From Pegea sp. RAD2-039 (taxonomy: Eukaryota > Chordata > Thaliacea > Salpida > Salpidae): a stretch of 64,000 bases of DNA. The stretch covers positions 554,971-618,970 of the forward strand of contig JAQGEQ010000272.1 of NCBI GenBank assembly GCA_034620365.1. The letters run 5' to 3'. The notes under the pieces were generated by a model. That model was given only the letters and a program-made list of their open reading frames with translations. It was not told where the DNA came from and made no database searches. How positions within the stretch are numbered: position 1 is the stretch's first letter; every line of letters begins with the position of its first letter. The position numbers were made by a program, and so were the translations under genes. This document shows, in pieces, positions 37,798 to 50,100 of this stretch.

Positions 37798-38446
37798 CAA
37801 CTAGAGATTTCGCGCGGGAGTCGTCATGGCAACTCGTTGTTTGCTGAAGTCGATGAACGTCGAATCGAAGTTGAGGTGAAGTTAAGAAAGTGAGTTTCGT
37901 CACGTGAGAAATTTCAGCCAATCAAATGGCTTGCTTTGAACGTAGAAGTGAAAATCAGTTGAAATTGTTGAAAAATGAAGTTGTAAATTCGAAGAACACA
38001 ATCGCGCGTCAAAGAGTGAGTTCTTTAAGTAAATTTGAAGTCTCTCAATATCTTAGAAAGAAGTCCAGTCCCACAAACACTCCCTCATTAACCTTTCACC
38101 CTCTTTTCATTCATGGTATACAAAAGACAGTGATTTGAGATGGATTCACTGATATTCTCTGATTGATCCGCAACGGATCGACTTCAGGGATTCACAAATC
38201 TTCTTCAGACATCGGTACATCTATATCTACGCCACTTATCAGATAGAATTGTAGCGCTATTGATAGCGTTGTAGCCCATCGACATACAAGACCCCTGAAC
38301 AAGTAATTTTAAAAAGTTGCTAGAAGTGGATTGTGGGTCAAACTTCTTAATCAATTTACTTTTGCATTCAAATATAACTCTACAGTCGATTGCAAATTAC
38401 AATCTTGAGTTTAGAAAACACAATTGTTTCAAACACCTTTTTAAAA
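37798..38446 (+). pseudogene. Duplicated scrap of SPDL1 exons 7-8 and lipase exon 8
   Basis: 37798 to about 38070 repeats 29020-29290 nearly base for base: most of SPDL1 exon 7, the intron, exon 8 and some downstream intron. The Spindly-box codons are retained. 38239-38446 repeats 30932-31140, which is lipase exon 8 and part of intron 7, in the same relative orientation as the source. The source DNA between these blocks (about 1.6 kb) is replaced by about 170 bp that I cannot match. Only scattered substitutions separate copy from source, so the event is young or recently homogenised. No promoter or continuous reading frame remains; open stretches at 37926-38138 and 38317-38526 are leftovers. 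Confidence 0.93.
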
Positions 38447-41189
38447 GAGATATTATAATTACAATTAGTGAAGATCTCACTAATAATACATTTTTGTTTG
38501 TTAAATTTCAAAATTTATTTCAATGATTTTTCTAAACTCTTTTAACTACTTTTTTGATTAGAATGATAAATTACATGCTTTAAATATTTCAAGCATACAA
38601 TTAATTAAAAAGCTTTCAGAAAACAACAGAAGCCTAAATGTTAAACTATTATTTGACTAGTTTAATAGATACTTATTAAAATATAACAATTACTTATCAA
38701 GTATATTTGCACAGATTTTTTAACTTCATTAGGTAAAAAGTTTATAAACTTTGATAGAAGTGTAAGGATAAAACATATTTAATACTTCATTAAATGATTT
38801 GGTATTAAAAAAATTTCGATAAAAACTAGATAAACTTACAACTGTTACCAACAGAATTTGTATTTAAGACAAAGTTATTATGTCTGTTGTTTTTTCAAGT
38901 TTTTTCAGACTTCTAACAACACTGATCAAATTAAGTTGTGAACTTTGAGTATTCAACAAGTCGAATAATTTTTATACTACGAAAATATACTCAGTAACTC
39001 TTGGAAGGTTAAACTAAGATTTAATTAGTTAGAAACCATTTTAGTTTCCTAAAATATATTCAACTATTATAATGACGTTTAACAACAGTTACCAGGCTCA
39101 TAACAACGTTTGCTTACTGAAACTACACATATTAAGTTAGTTTAAGCTCAGGGAGATTCATTTGAATATTTAAAACCAATAAGTATAAATTTGAAAGATA
39201 ATGTTCAATTTTTTAATCAATAGCTGTTTACAAATCTGTTTGTAAATTTGAATATCAACTGAATACAGTATAAGCTAACTACAAAAAATCAACTAAGCTG
39301 CCGGTTCTTGCAAACTTTCCTAAGAACGACTGAAAAGATACTTTAAAGTAATTTGGAAAGTTTAAATCATACATTTCAGAGTAACTCGGTTTTAAATGAA
39401 AAAAGGACAAAAATTAACAAAAAATAAAAGTTTTAAATATTGAAAGGATTAACAACTAAAGCTTACAGATAAAAAAGTGCTTTTAGAAATGTTATTTAAG
39501 AAAAATATTTTTGTTGAGAAGCTCATTAACCTTCTTCATTAATCTTTAATCAACCTTTTCGTTCTTGGAGCACCTGAACATCCAATTCCCAAGTACACAA
39601 CTTTCTGTACGATGTTTTTAACCGCTAGGGAGCGTAAGAGGTCGCCCTCTGCCCACTGACTTATGATCATTAAAAAAGAAAGTTTGAATCTAGTTTGAAT
39701 TTAGAAAGTCTGTGTAGTTCAGATCCATTTGAAATCAGTGACCTTTTTAGAGTAAATTGTAATGAATTTAATCTAACTAAATAAAAACTAAATAATTATT
39801 TTACTAACCTAAATACTTATTTCAGTTGTTTGCAGACTTCTTATTTTCTTTAAATAAAAGTTTTTCGTTTTACTAACAACTTTATTAGAAGGTTAAAATC
39901 AAATAATATTTTCTTTAAAGATTTTGGTATTAATTATTTGTGATGATTAATAAAAAGTTACAGCTTTTGAAAATGATTTAAAGTTGTACGAAATCGTTTC
40001 AAAAGTTTTAAACAAATTTTGCCCTTAATAATTCTCTGGGTAATATTCTAGGTTCTGAGTGAAAAAAAAACTGTTTCTACATTTAAAACTGTTTTTATAT
40101 TGAGTATCAATAATACCTTATGTATTAACTGCAATAATTTTATAAATAAATATCATATGTTTATAGTATAAACTATTTATTTTTCATGGTTTGTTGAAAA
40201 AGTCATTTCTTTTTTGTAGTAGTAAATGTTATTCAGTTTTAAGGTTGGTCCAAAAATTAGACAGTTATCATTTATTTTTAAATTGATAGATTAACCCCAA
40301 AATTTCATTTAAAGTTCTGCCAAGTTACATTACAACATTTACTTCAATTATTCAAAAAAGTTATCCGTATACGGAAGAAAGTTTTTAAAGTTTGCTGGAA
40401 AGGTATAAACTTCTTATAATAGATTTTTATCAGATAATAAACTGATACACTGCCAAACTTGATGAAACGTCTTTAAACTTCTAAGAAAAGTTATTTGAGT
40501 TGAACATTTAGCTTTGCATGTATGTATTCTGTGCAGTAATATAAGTAGGAAACATTTTTTTTTAATTTATAATGTTTTAGATATTAAAACAGTAGTTTAG
40601 TATGTGGCGTATACCAATACAAGAGATTGATTGTATAAAACATGTATTTATATCAGATAAGGAATTTGAACAAAAACTTAGGCCGCTTTTATAAAACGTT
40701 TTATTTTACTTTGATACTATTTATTGTGTTTTTCAAAAAATGTTCGGACTTTTCGATTTATTTTTTTCACGCTGTCTCACAAAGTATTTAACTTTTTAAA
40801 ACTGTTATGTTAAACACTGTTTCTTTCATTAATCTAAAAGTTTTCCTCAGATTAAGACCCAGACTTACCATTTTTCGATATTAAGAAAGATTGACATCAA
40901 TAAAATTCGAAACTTTTTAAGTCAATTATTTTTTCAATGAGATTTTTTAACTTAGATGTTATCTATGAGTAGTTTAGTTAAAATATTTTCAGTTAGACGG
41001 TTCTTGGAAAATATTTTCTTATTGCAAGATTATATGAGCAGTAATTTTATGTTTTTAACACAATTTTGAAATAATGGATATTTTATTTCGTTTATAAGTA
41101 TTTTTACTTTAAGTTTGATTAAAAAATAACAAATTATTTTGTTTGTTTTTACAATATTAATTCAAAGAATTTTTTACAATGTGTTTCAG
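38447..41189. other. Intergenic upstream of the Ly6-sushi-vWA gene
   Basis: 2.7 kb of AT-rich DNA. A short GC-richer patch (39590-39660) contains CGCTAGGGAGCG and GGTCGCCC but no recognised element. No exon found. Confidence 0.45.
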
Positions 41190-41192
41190 AAA

Positions 41193-44100
41193 ATGAAAAG
41201 TGTAATATTTATTAGCTTCATTTTTATTTGTTGCATTTTATTCAAAACTGTGCTTGGTAAGTTATCAAAGTTTTTCACGAGTTAATAAAACACTTTAATC
41301 TAATTCTCTTAGAACTTATCAACTGTCAAATCTGGGTTTAAATAACAAAAGCTTTCCAAATGTGTTTAAACTTAAATTTTGTAAATTTTGTAGTCTCAGT
41401 AATCTTCCTTTTGTAGGTCTTCGCTGCTGGGAATGTTTAAATGCAAGAAGTAATAATGAATGTCTTCAAAAAGGTCGTCTAAGTACTTGCCATGGTTCAA
41501 ATGTATGTTAAAGTATTTAGTTTTGTTGATAGCAAGATATTATTTGAAAAGCTGATGAATGAAAAATGTTTTTAGAATACATTTCAAAATAAATTTTTAT
41601 TTATAAACTTTACAAACTGCGATGTAAATTTAAAAACGTTTGTTCGAACGATTAACTTTTATACTTTAAACAATATTTAGAATAAATTATTTAAAAAATA
41701 TGCTTAATTTAAAACTACATTTTAAGTTTATAGGACATTTTCTAACACTTCTGTAAACAATTTTCTAAACAACTGTTCCAGATGACTTGCGAAGATCATA
41801 TTCGTCATGAAAAACATGGAGACTACATGACCTTTGAAAAGCGATGCAAACAAACTCTTGCCTGTATGAATAACCTTGATCAAGTAGTTTTAATTATTTA
41901 ATTTTCTTATTATCAGTTTCAAGTAACAAAGATCTTAAACAGTTTGCATTTTCAGATTTAGATCAAAATATTTTAAAGTAAAAATGTTGTAAAGTAACTT
42001 TAAAAGAGTTGAAATTATTGAGATAATATTCAAATTATTATAAAATTGCTGTAAACTTGAACTAGAATAACTTGAACAATAAAAAGGTAATTACGTTCAA
42101 GTTTGCACGAATCACAAAACTTACCATTTACAATTTGAAGGAAATCGAAATTTGTAAAAATAATAATAATGAAGATTACTAATCTTTTTTTGGCAACACT
42201 TTAAAGATAAATAGCTATAAATTTTATAAATTTGTACATTTATTAAAGTTATTAATAGTTTTGACGATAACGTTTATTATGAAGACAAATAAGGTTATAA
42301 ATTTGAGCAGAATTTATTGAGATAGTTTTCAAAGTTTTTAAGAAGCAACATTTTTCTAGAACTTTCGTGATTCAAACCCAGTTCAGTGTAACATAAAACT
42401 TCCTTCATCAGTTTGTCGATGTTGTTGTTTTGAGGACGAATGTAATAAGGATATGGATACTTGCTTGAAGAGCATGCAATTAAGTAAACATTTTATGATC
42501 AATTTGTTGCAAAAGTTGAAGAAATTGACAAAAAATATGATTGAATTTAAGCTAAGATCACTTCTTAACCACAAATAAGTTTTGTTGAAATAGTTGTTGC
42601 TTATATCTAAGTCAGTTTTTGTTTTATCTAATTGAACGAACTTTTAAATCTTTGAATAAAATATAATTTGCTCTTATCAAAAGTTAAACTATTTTTTAAA
42701 ATATTAAAACTTTCAAAACCACAATTATGCAATAAATGAAAGAAAAACTTTCTCATAAGGGATCTTGTTCATTTTAATTTCGTAACTTGCTCATAAATCT
42801 ATCTTCCTTTTTGATGTTGAACTTTGATGTAAAACAGACAAATATATGTTACAAATAATTTACATCAATAAACATTGACCGGTTTGTTTTCAGGAATGCC
42901 AAAATATGGGAGTTGTGATAAATATCCTCCCAGAAGAGCAAGATCAGACCGGCAATGCTCAGGAAACCTCTTAGTTGGATCATCTTGCATTTACAAATGC
43001 CATGATGGTTTTGATATTAAAGGAAAGTCGGCTATTAAATGCTGTAAGAAATGATCAAATTTAAAATAAGAATTTGTAATCAAATCCTGGTTCATTTAAA
43101 TTGTTCTATTTTCATGTTAAACACGTAAAGATGAAAAACAGTTTCAACATTTACTAAATTTAGAAGAATATTTTGTGACATTGGTTTAAAAAACGTGATG
43201 AAGAAATACCAATTTGTAAATATTGAATAATTTTTGTAAAAAATCAAATTGTTGATTATATTGATATTTTTTTATGTATAGCCATCACATAAAACATTTT
43301 ACATTGTTAGTATTAGTTGTAACATGTTTAAAGACGATGTCAAGACAGAACAACTAGTCTAACTTTGCAAAAATTAGCTCACATTCTATACCTTAAGGGT
43401 ATAATTTAACGTAAAAACACTCCAACGCAAACAACAAAGCTTTGACACTTTTTGTAAAGTGATATCAAATATAAACATCAAACAAATAGAAGTTTCAAGT
43501 CTCATTAGAAAATTTTAAGATTTGTTGAATTGATTTAATTCATTTTCAGTGCCTGGTGGCAAGTGGGAAAAAGCACCTACATGTGTGGCCTCTGTGTGTA
43601 AACCTAAACTATTTGCACCTAAATTTGGAAGTGTAGAATGCAACAATGGTAACAGACTGTATAGTGTATGCTTGTAAGTTGTACATTTGATGATAATAAA
43701 ATAAACTGGTCATATCATCAAGTATTAAACTAAATATTTCAGATTCAACTGCTTAAAAGGCTACAATCTGGTTGGAAGTCAAACAGTACAGTGTACTAAT
43801 AAAAGGAAAGGAGCAGTTCGTGAATGGAGCAGTAAACCCCCTATATGTGGTCAGCTTCAATCAAAATATAAATTTTTTTCATTTTAAACCCATGAAAGTT
43901 GCTTTTGTAGAAACTTGAATTTAGAATTCTAAACTTTATCTTTTACATTTACAAATAATTGATTATTTTTCAAGCTGCTTCACCTAAATGTCCAAAAATT
44001 GATGGGGATAAAAACCTCCAAAAAAGGTGTTATGGTAGAAGATATCCTGGAAGCTCTTGCCACTTTAATTGTAAACTCGGATATCGACTTGTTGGGTCAT

Positions 44101-47100
44101 CTAAACTCACTTGCAGTAGGAAATGTGAATTAAGTTGAATAATTTCACACAGTTTGTGATTCTAGATCATTCCCCAGTGGATTGGGATTTCCCAATACCT
44201 AAATGTGAAGCTATTCGCTGCCAACCCTCATACACAAACTTCACGAACGGTTTAGTCGATTGCACAGATGATAATCGGTTGAGAAGCTCTTGCAGGTTGT
44301 AAACCTAAAGCAGCATGAAGTTGAAAATCTTTAAATAAGCTCAATAGTTGATTGAGAAATTCATTATTTGTTAATCAAATCCTTCTAAAAATTGTTGCTC
44401 ATTAATAACCATCAACGTCAAGATGCTAGTAATGTGATCACGTGATCTTCTATTGATAGATTTGCTTGTGACTTACAATTCAAGGTAGAAGGCTCCCGAG
44501 TGATTAAATGTTATGTGGATTCTTCTAACAGACGAAGAGGAAAGTGGTCATCAACTCCTCCGATTTGCAAAGGTTTGTCCCTTGATGTCCACATCAAAAC
44601 AAAATCTTTGAGAGTTTAACTAAATTAGAAAAAAAAAAAACTTTCTTTGAAACTTTATACTTTTTGATTTTAATTCTTGAATTTCTTAAATAAATATTTA
44701 TCATTTATATCATCAAAGTCAACATTTGTGCCTTAAATACGGAATAAGAGGAAATTATTTGCAGCAAAACCTTGTCGATATATTCATCCGCCTCTTCATG
44801 GCTCAATGGACTGTCTTCCTCCGCTGTATATAAACGATAATTGTAACTTCAAATGTGATGACCGATACCAATTGGTTGGTCAAAGCAAGCTGACCTGTGG
44901 TAATTGTATTTACAACAAACTTCTGTCAGATTCTCTCATTTTATTTTTTCACTAGAGGCTGATGGTATATGGAACTATAAAATTCCTCACTGCAAGCTTC
45001 TAGCTTGTCCTCGTATTACTGCCCCTTTTTTAAATGGATATAAGAAGTGTTCTGACTATCCAAGTATAGGTAGTGAATGTGTGTAAGTTGAAATCTGTAC
45101 TTGGTTGACAAAATGTTTTGATTTGTCAACTTATAGATACACTTGTAACCAACAGTATGAACTAATTGGTGATTCTACAATTTTGTGTGTTAAAAATCCA
45201 TTTTCGGAAAATATTGAAGCTATTTGGACTTCGACCCCTCCTCATTGCAAACGTAAGTCACGTGGTTAAACAGATTAGAAAATTATTCCAAATTGCTCAA
45301 TTTTTCAAAGTAAAAATCCGCATAAAATATAATAAATTATATATTCAACATAAAAATTATTTCTCTTTTCTGCAAAGTTTGGTTCTTAGAAACTTGAAAA
45401 AATAATGATTGAAAATAATTATTTTCAAAGTTTCACAATGTCTGAACGTACAAGAGCCGCTGAACGGCAAATCGAAATGTGATTTCCCTCTAAAAGTTGG
45501 TTCATCAAAATGTCAATTTAGTTGTCAAGAAAACTTCGTGATTCAAGGACCTTCTGTCATCTATTGTGGTCAGTTACTTTAGTTATTTTCAGCAAATATC
45601 AGTGACAAATTATTCAACAGAATCTGATGGATCTTGGAGTAGTAATCCTCCAACTTGTGTGAGAATTTTGTGTCCAGAGCAAACTCCTATCTTAAATGGT
45701 AATAAGACTTGTTCAAATGGAAGAATACTGGGCAGTAATTGCAAGTGAGGGTCGATTTTATTACAACATTAGTTAGAGGCTCCGTTTAAAAAGTGTTTCT
45801 GTTTGAGTTGTTGACGAACATAAATCATTTCATTTTTACATTTACTTTTTTGTGAACTAATTGATTTTACTTCCTTTTTAATTTAGGTTTAACACTTTTT
45901 TGAAATATTTTTCAGTTTTTCTTGTGAGCATGGTTATCGTTTATCAGGGACAAAAAAGATAGTTTGTATACAAGATCCGAAAAAGAATTTAGTTGGGATA
46001 TGGGACAGTAAAGCACCCACATGCCAAGGTTTGAACTAAATTGATTTCAATTACTTTGATGTTTGCTTTAAAATAATGTGTGAGAAGAACAACAACTTAA
46101 CTTACCTGAAAAACTTCATAATTTTATTTTTGCTGAATTAAGACTTGTTTTAATTTGTAGAAATCCTCTGTGAGCCTCTTTCACAACCCGACAACTCCAA
46201 ACTAGTTTGTTCTAGCGACAAATTAGCAATTGGATCTGTTTGTGATGTAACTTGTAACGAAGGATTTTATTTAGAAGGCTCCAAAGTTGTTACATGTAGT
46301 AAGTTGATCTTCATCAATCAAATTCAAATCTAGATTCGTTGTCTACATCGAACATAAACATTTTCTAGAGATTAATGAAGAAACAGCTTCTTGGGATAAA
46401 ATACTTCCTTCTTGTTTACAAATTCTTTGTCCTAAATTGCCTTTAGTAGATTTTAAAGGTGACAGTTATTGTAGTGATGGTAGAAAGTATGGAAGCAGAT
46501 GCAAGTGAGTTGACTTGAGCTTTCAACGTGCTTATATCAGCCAACATTTTCTTCACAGCTATTCTTGTAATATCAATTATCGATTAGTCGGTTCCAGCAA
46601 CTTGCATTGTACTTTAAATCAAACGAATGATCAGATTGGAAGTTGGAACAATAATCTACCTATCTGTGAAGGTTTCAGTTCGAAATTTATCATCTAATAT
46701 TTGTATAAAAATTTTGCTTTCAATTTGCAGAAATATTTTGTGATAAGTTGACTGAACCTGATCATTCCACAATCAGTTGTTCATCAAATGATGAAAGTGT
46801 TGGAAGTAAATGTGAAGTAGTTTGTGATGAAGGATATTATCTGGTTGGAACATCTCTACTGAGTTGTGGTTGGTTTATCTTCATTCTGTTGATTCTATTA
46901 ATTCTTCATTAAATCAAACATATATATTGCTTGTACTCATCCTGGCTTTGTTTGATCAAATCTATTTAATCGGATTAATTTAGATTAGTCTTGTTGGCAA
47001 TATTATGTTAGTAGCAATATAAATTACAAACAACTTTACATGATTTGTTGTTTATTGAAATACATCAGTTTTTATTGTCAAACATAATGACAATCGTACC

Positions 47101-50100
47101 GATGATTAAGCTTTTACAGAACATAGTTAATTTTCTTTGTGTTGAAATTCATTTATGCCCATTTCGAAATTGATAATCAAATTTAGATCATCAATTCAAC
47201 ACTTGACGAAAGACTCCTTTTTTATACAACTTTTGAATGATAACTTTTACTTTATTCTTAAATTATTAGTGTTAATAACAATAATCAATTTGATTTTTGA
47301 TTGTAAGCAACATTTAAATGATCACAAAAATATTTTCTATTTTATTAGACAATGTCGAAAATAAAGGAATTTGGAACAACGTTTTGCCAACTTGTAAATT
47401 AATCTTATGTCCTTCTCTTTCAAGTCTCTATGAAAATGGAATGAAGATTTGTAATGATGGGAGAAGACTGGGAAGCTCATGCAGGTGCAGTTTAGTGACT
47501 CCATGAACTCAGATTTGTCATCTTTCTCAACATGTTTGCAGATACGACTGTGAAGAGAATTACAAACTTATTGGAGCTAAGACTATCAATTGCATCGAAG
47601 ATGAAAACGATCTTTCATTAGGAAGATGGGATCAAGAAGAACCCAAATGTGAAGGTCTTAAATTTACAAAAATCCTTTTTTGTCTTTTAATCAAAGTTTT
47701 TTTATTAAGAAATATTGTGTCCAAGATTAAATCTTTCTCCCAACTCTTCTTCTTCCTGTTCCTTGGAGCCTGTAAAGATCGGAGAAGTTTGTGAGATAAT
47801 TTGTGATTCTAAATATTATATGTCTGGTGCAAACTTGCTGACATGTGGTGAGTTGAAACGTCTATAAGCGATCTGCCTTTTTTTAATTGAATTGAATAGA
47901 AAATAAACTGGATGAAGGAATGTGGGATCAAGTTGTTCCAATATGTACTGAGATCAAATGCCCTCCTCTAAATCAAACTTCACGATTTGAAAGTTGGAAT
48001 TGTAGCGATGGAAGTTCGATCTTTAGTAACTGCAAGTAAGTCTCAAAATTCGAATAATTTTAAAATTAAAGAAATGATTTTTAAAGATTTTCTTGTCCTG
48101 AAACTCATCGGATAATTGGAGTTTCAGAGATTAATTGTGTTCAAAATCAGGAAGACTTGAAGCAAGGAGTTTGGGATAACCCTCAACCAGTTTGCAAAGG
48201 TTTCCATCAAGATTTGATTGAAATTTTTTAACAAGTATTTCTTAGAACTTCTTTGTGATAACTTCTCTAAACCTCCACATTCAATTGTAAAATGTTCATC
48301 AAAACTACTTCGAATCGGAACCATTTGTAGTTTTGAGGCTGAACGTGGATCCATTAGAATCGGTTCAAACAATTTGACTTGTGGTAAGACAACTCAATCA
48401 GCAAACATCACTTTTCTCATTCTATTTTATTAAGAAATTGCAAATGACTCTCCCGTTTGGAGTGACTCTCTTCCAGTATTTGATCCAATTATATGCGAAG
48501 ATTTAGAAAGATATTATGAAGATGGAAAGATCGTTTGTAGCAATGAGCTAATGCTGGATAGCATCTGCAAGCAAGTTTTATCTTAACAACAATCTCCTTG
48601 TTTCTAAAGTTGTTGATTTTAGTTTCACCTGCAATGAAAATATGAGATTGGTCGGTTCCGACCAGTTAACTTGCATCGAAAGCTCTGAAAGTAACTTAAT
48701 TGGTGTTTGGGATCAAGAAGTTCCTTTTTGCCAAGGTTAATTGATCAGATCAACAAATAAAACAAACCAAATTCGATACGAGTGATTTAAACCTTTTTAC
48801 ATTTTCAAAATTTTGTAGATATTCTTTGCGAACCTCTAATTGCTCCAGAAAATTCTGATTTAATTTGTTCCTCTGACGTTAATCACATCGGAGTGATTTG
48901 CCAGATCAAATGCGATCATGGATTTTATCTTGAAGGAAAAGAAAAACTTTTTTGCTGTAAGCGACATTAAAATATTTTTTTAAATTAATTCTTTCTTGAA
49001 AACCAGGAATTTGTTGGTGAAGGTCATAGAAATAATATTAGTAAATAAAATCTTAAATAAATACCGATTTTAGAAATAGTCACATTTTAAACATAATTCA
49101 TTTTATTTTTACAAAACTTTGATTTTGAATTTCTTTTTATGTCAGTAAATCAAGACGCTTCTGGTGTTTGGGACGACAATTTACCATCTTGCAAGAGATT
49201 GATATGTCCTGTCCTAGAACCAATTGATAATGTCAACAGAAATTGTGATGATGAAAAACGTTATGTTGGTACAATTTGCAGGTTTCAACAAAATTGCTTT
49301 AATGAAAAATAGAACTAAGAAAACATTTTCTGAATTCTTTAACTGAATTTCAGATACGGTTGTAAGAAAAATCATCGTTTAATTGGAAATGAAACAATCT
49401 CATGTGTTGTTGATCCATTTGATGGAAGAAAGGCGTTATGGAATTATGAAGAACCTATATGTGAAGGTTAGATTTATAAAATAATAGAAAAGGTTGTTTT
49501 CTCAAATATAAAATATTTGAATTTTGAACGAACATATTTATAAATTTTTAAGTTATCATCTAAATTGATCAAAGTATCACTGAACACTTTAAAATGAAAT
49601 CATTTTGAAAGATCTGTTAGCTTGATAACAAAATACTTTTAAATTAATTTGACATTCTTAAGAAAAAGTAATTTTCTGTGAAAGTTTGAAATGCTAATTT
49701 CTTGAAAGTTATCGATTAAATTTTCTAATTAAGATAAGATTTAATTAAAATATTTTCATCTTAATTACATCATAGCAATCAAGCTTTTCTTTCAGAAATC
49801 CTTTGTGATGAAATCAAATCTTCTCTTCATTTAATAACAAATTGTCTTCCGACCTCTAGAAACGTTGGAACAATTTGTAATTTCAATTGTAACAATGATG
49901 CATATCAAATAGAAGGCGCCGATTCAATCAAGTGTGGTCAGTAAATATCTCGTATTGTTGTTAGTGTTTTAATCACAAATAATCTCTGTAAGATAATTTT
50001 TGAGATTTGTTAAAAATGAAATTGTAAACTTATTTGAAAAGAATCTTATCAAAATTTTTATCAGTAAACCGTTAAAGCTTTAAGAGAAAAAATCGTCTAT

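Noticed and set aside
37926..38138. 70-codon ORF resembling Spindly
   Set aside because: It is part of the duplicated SPDL1 scrap, without start context or neighbouring exons.
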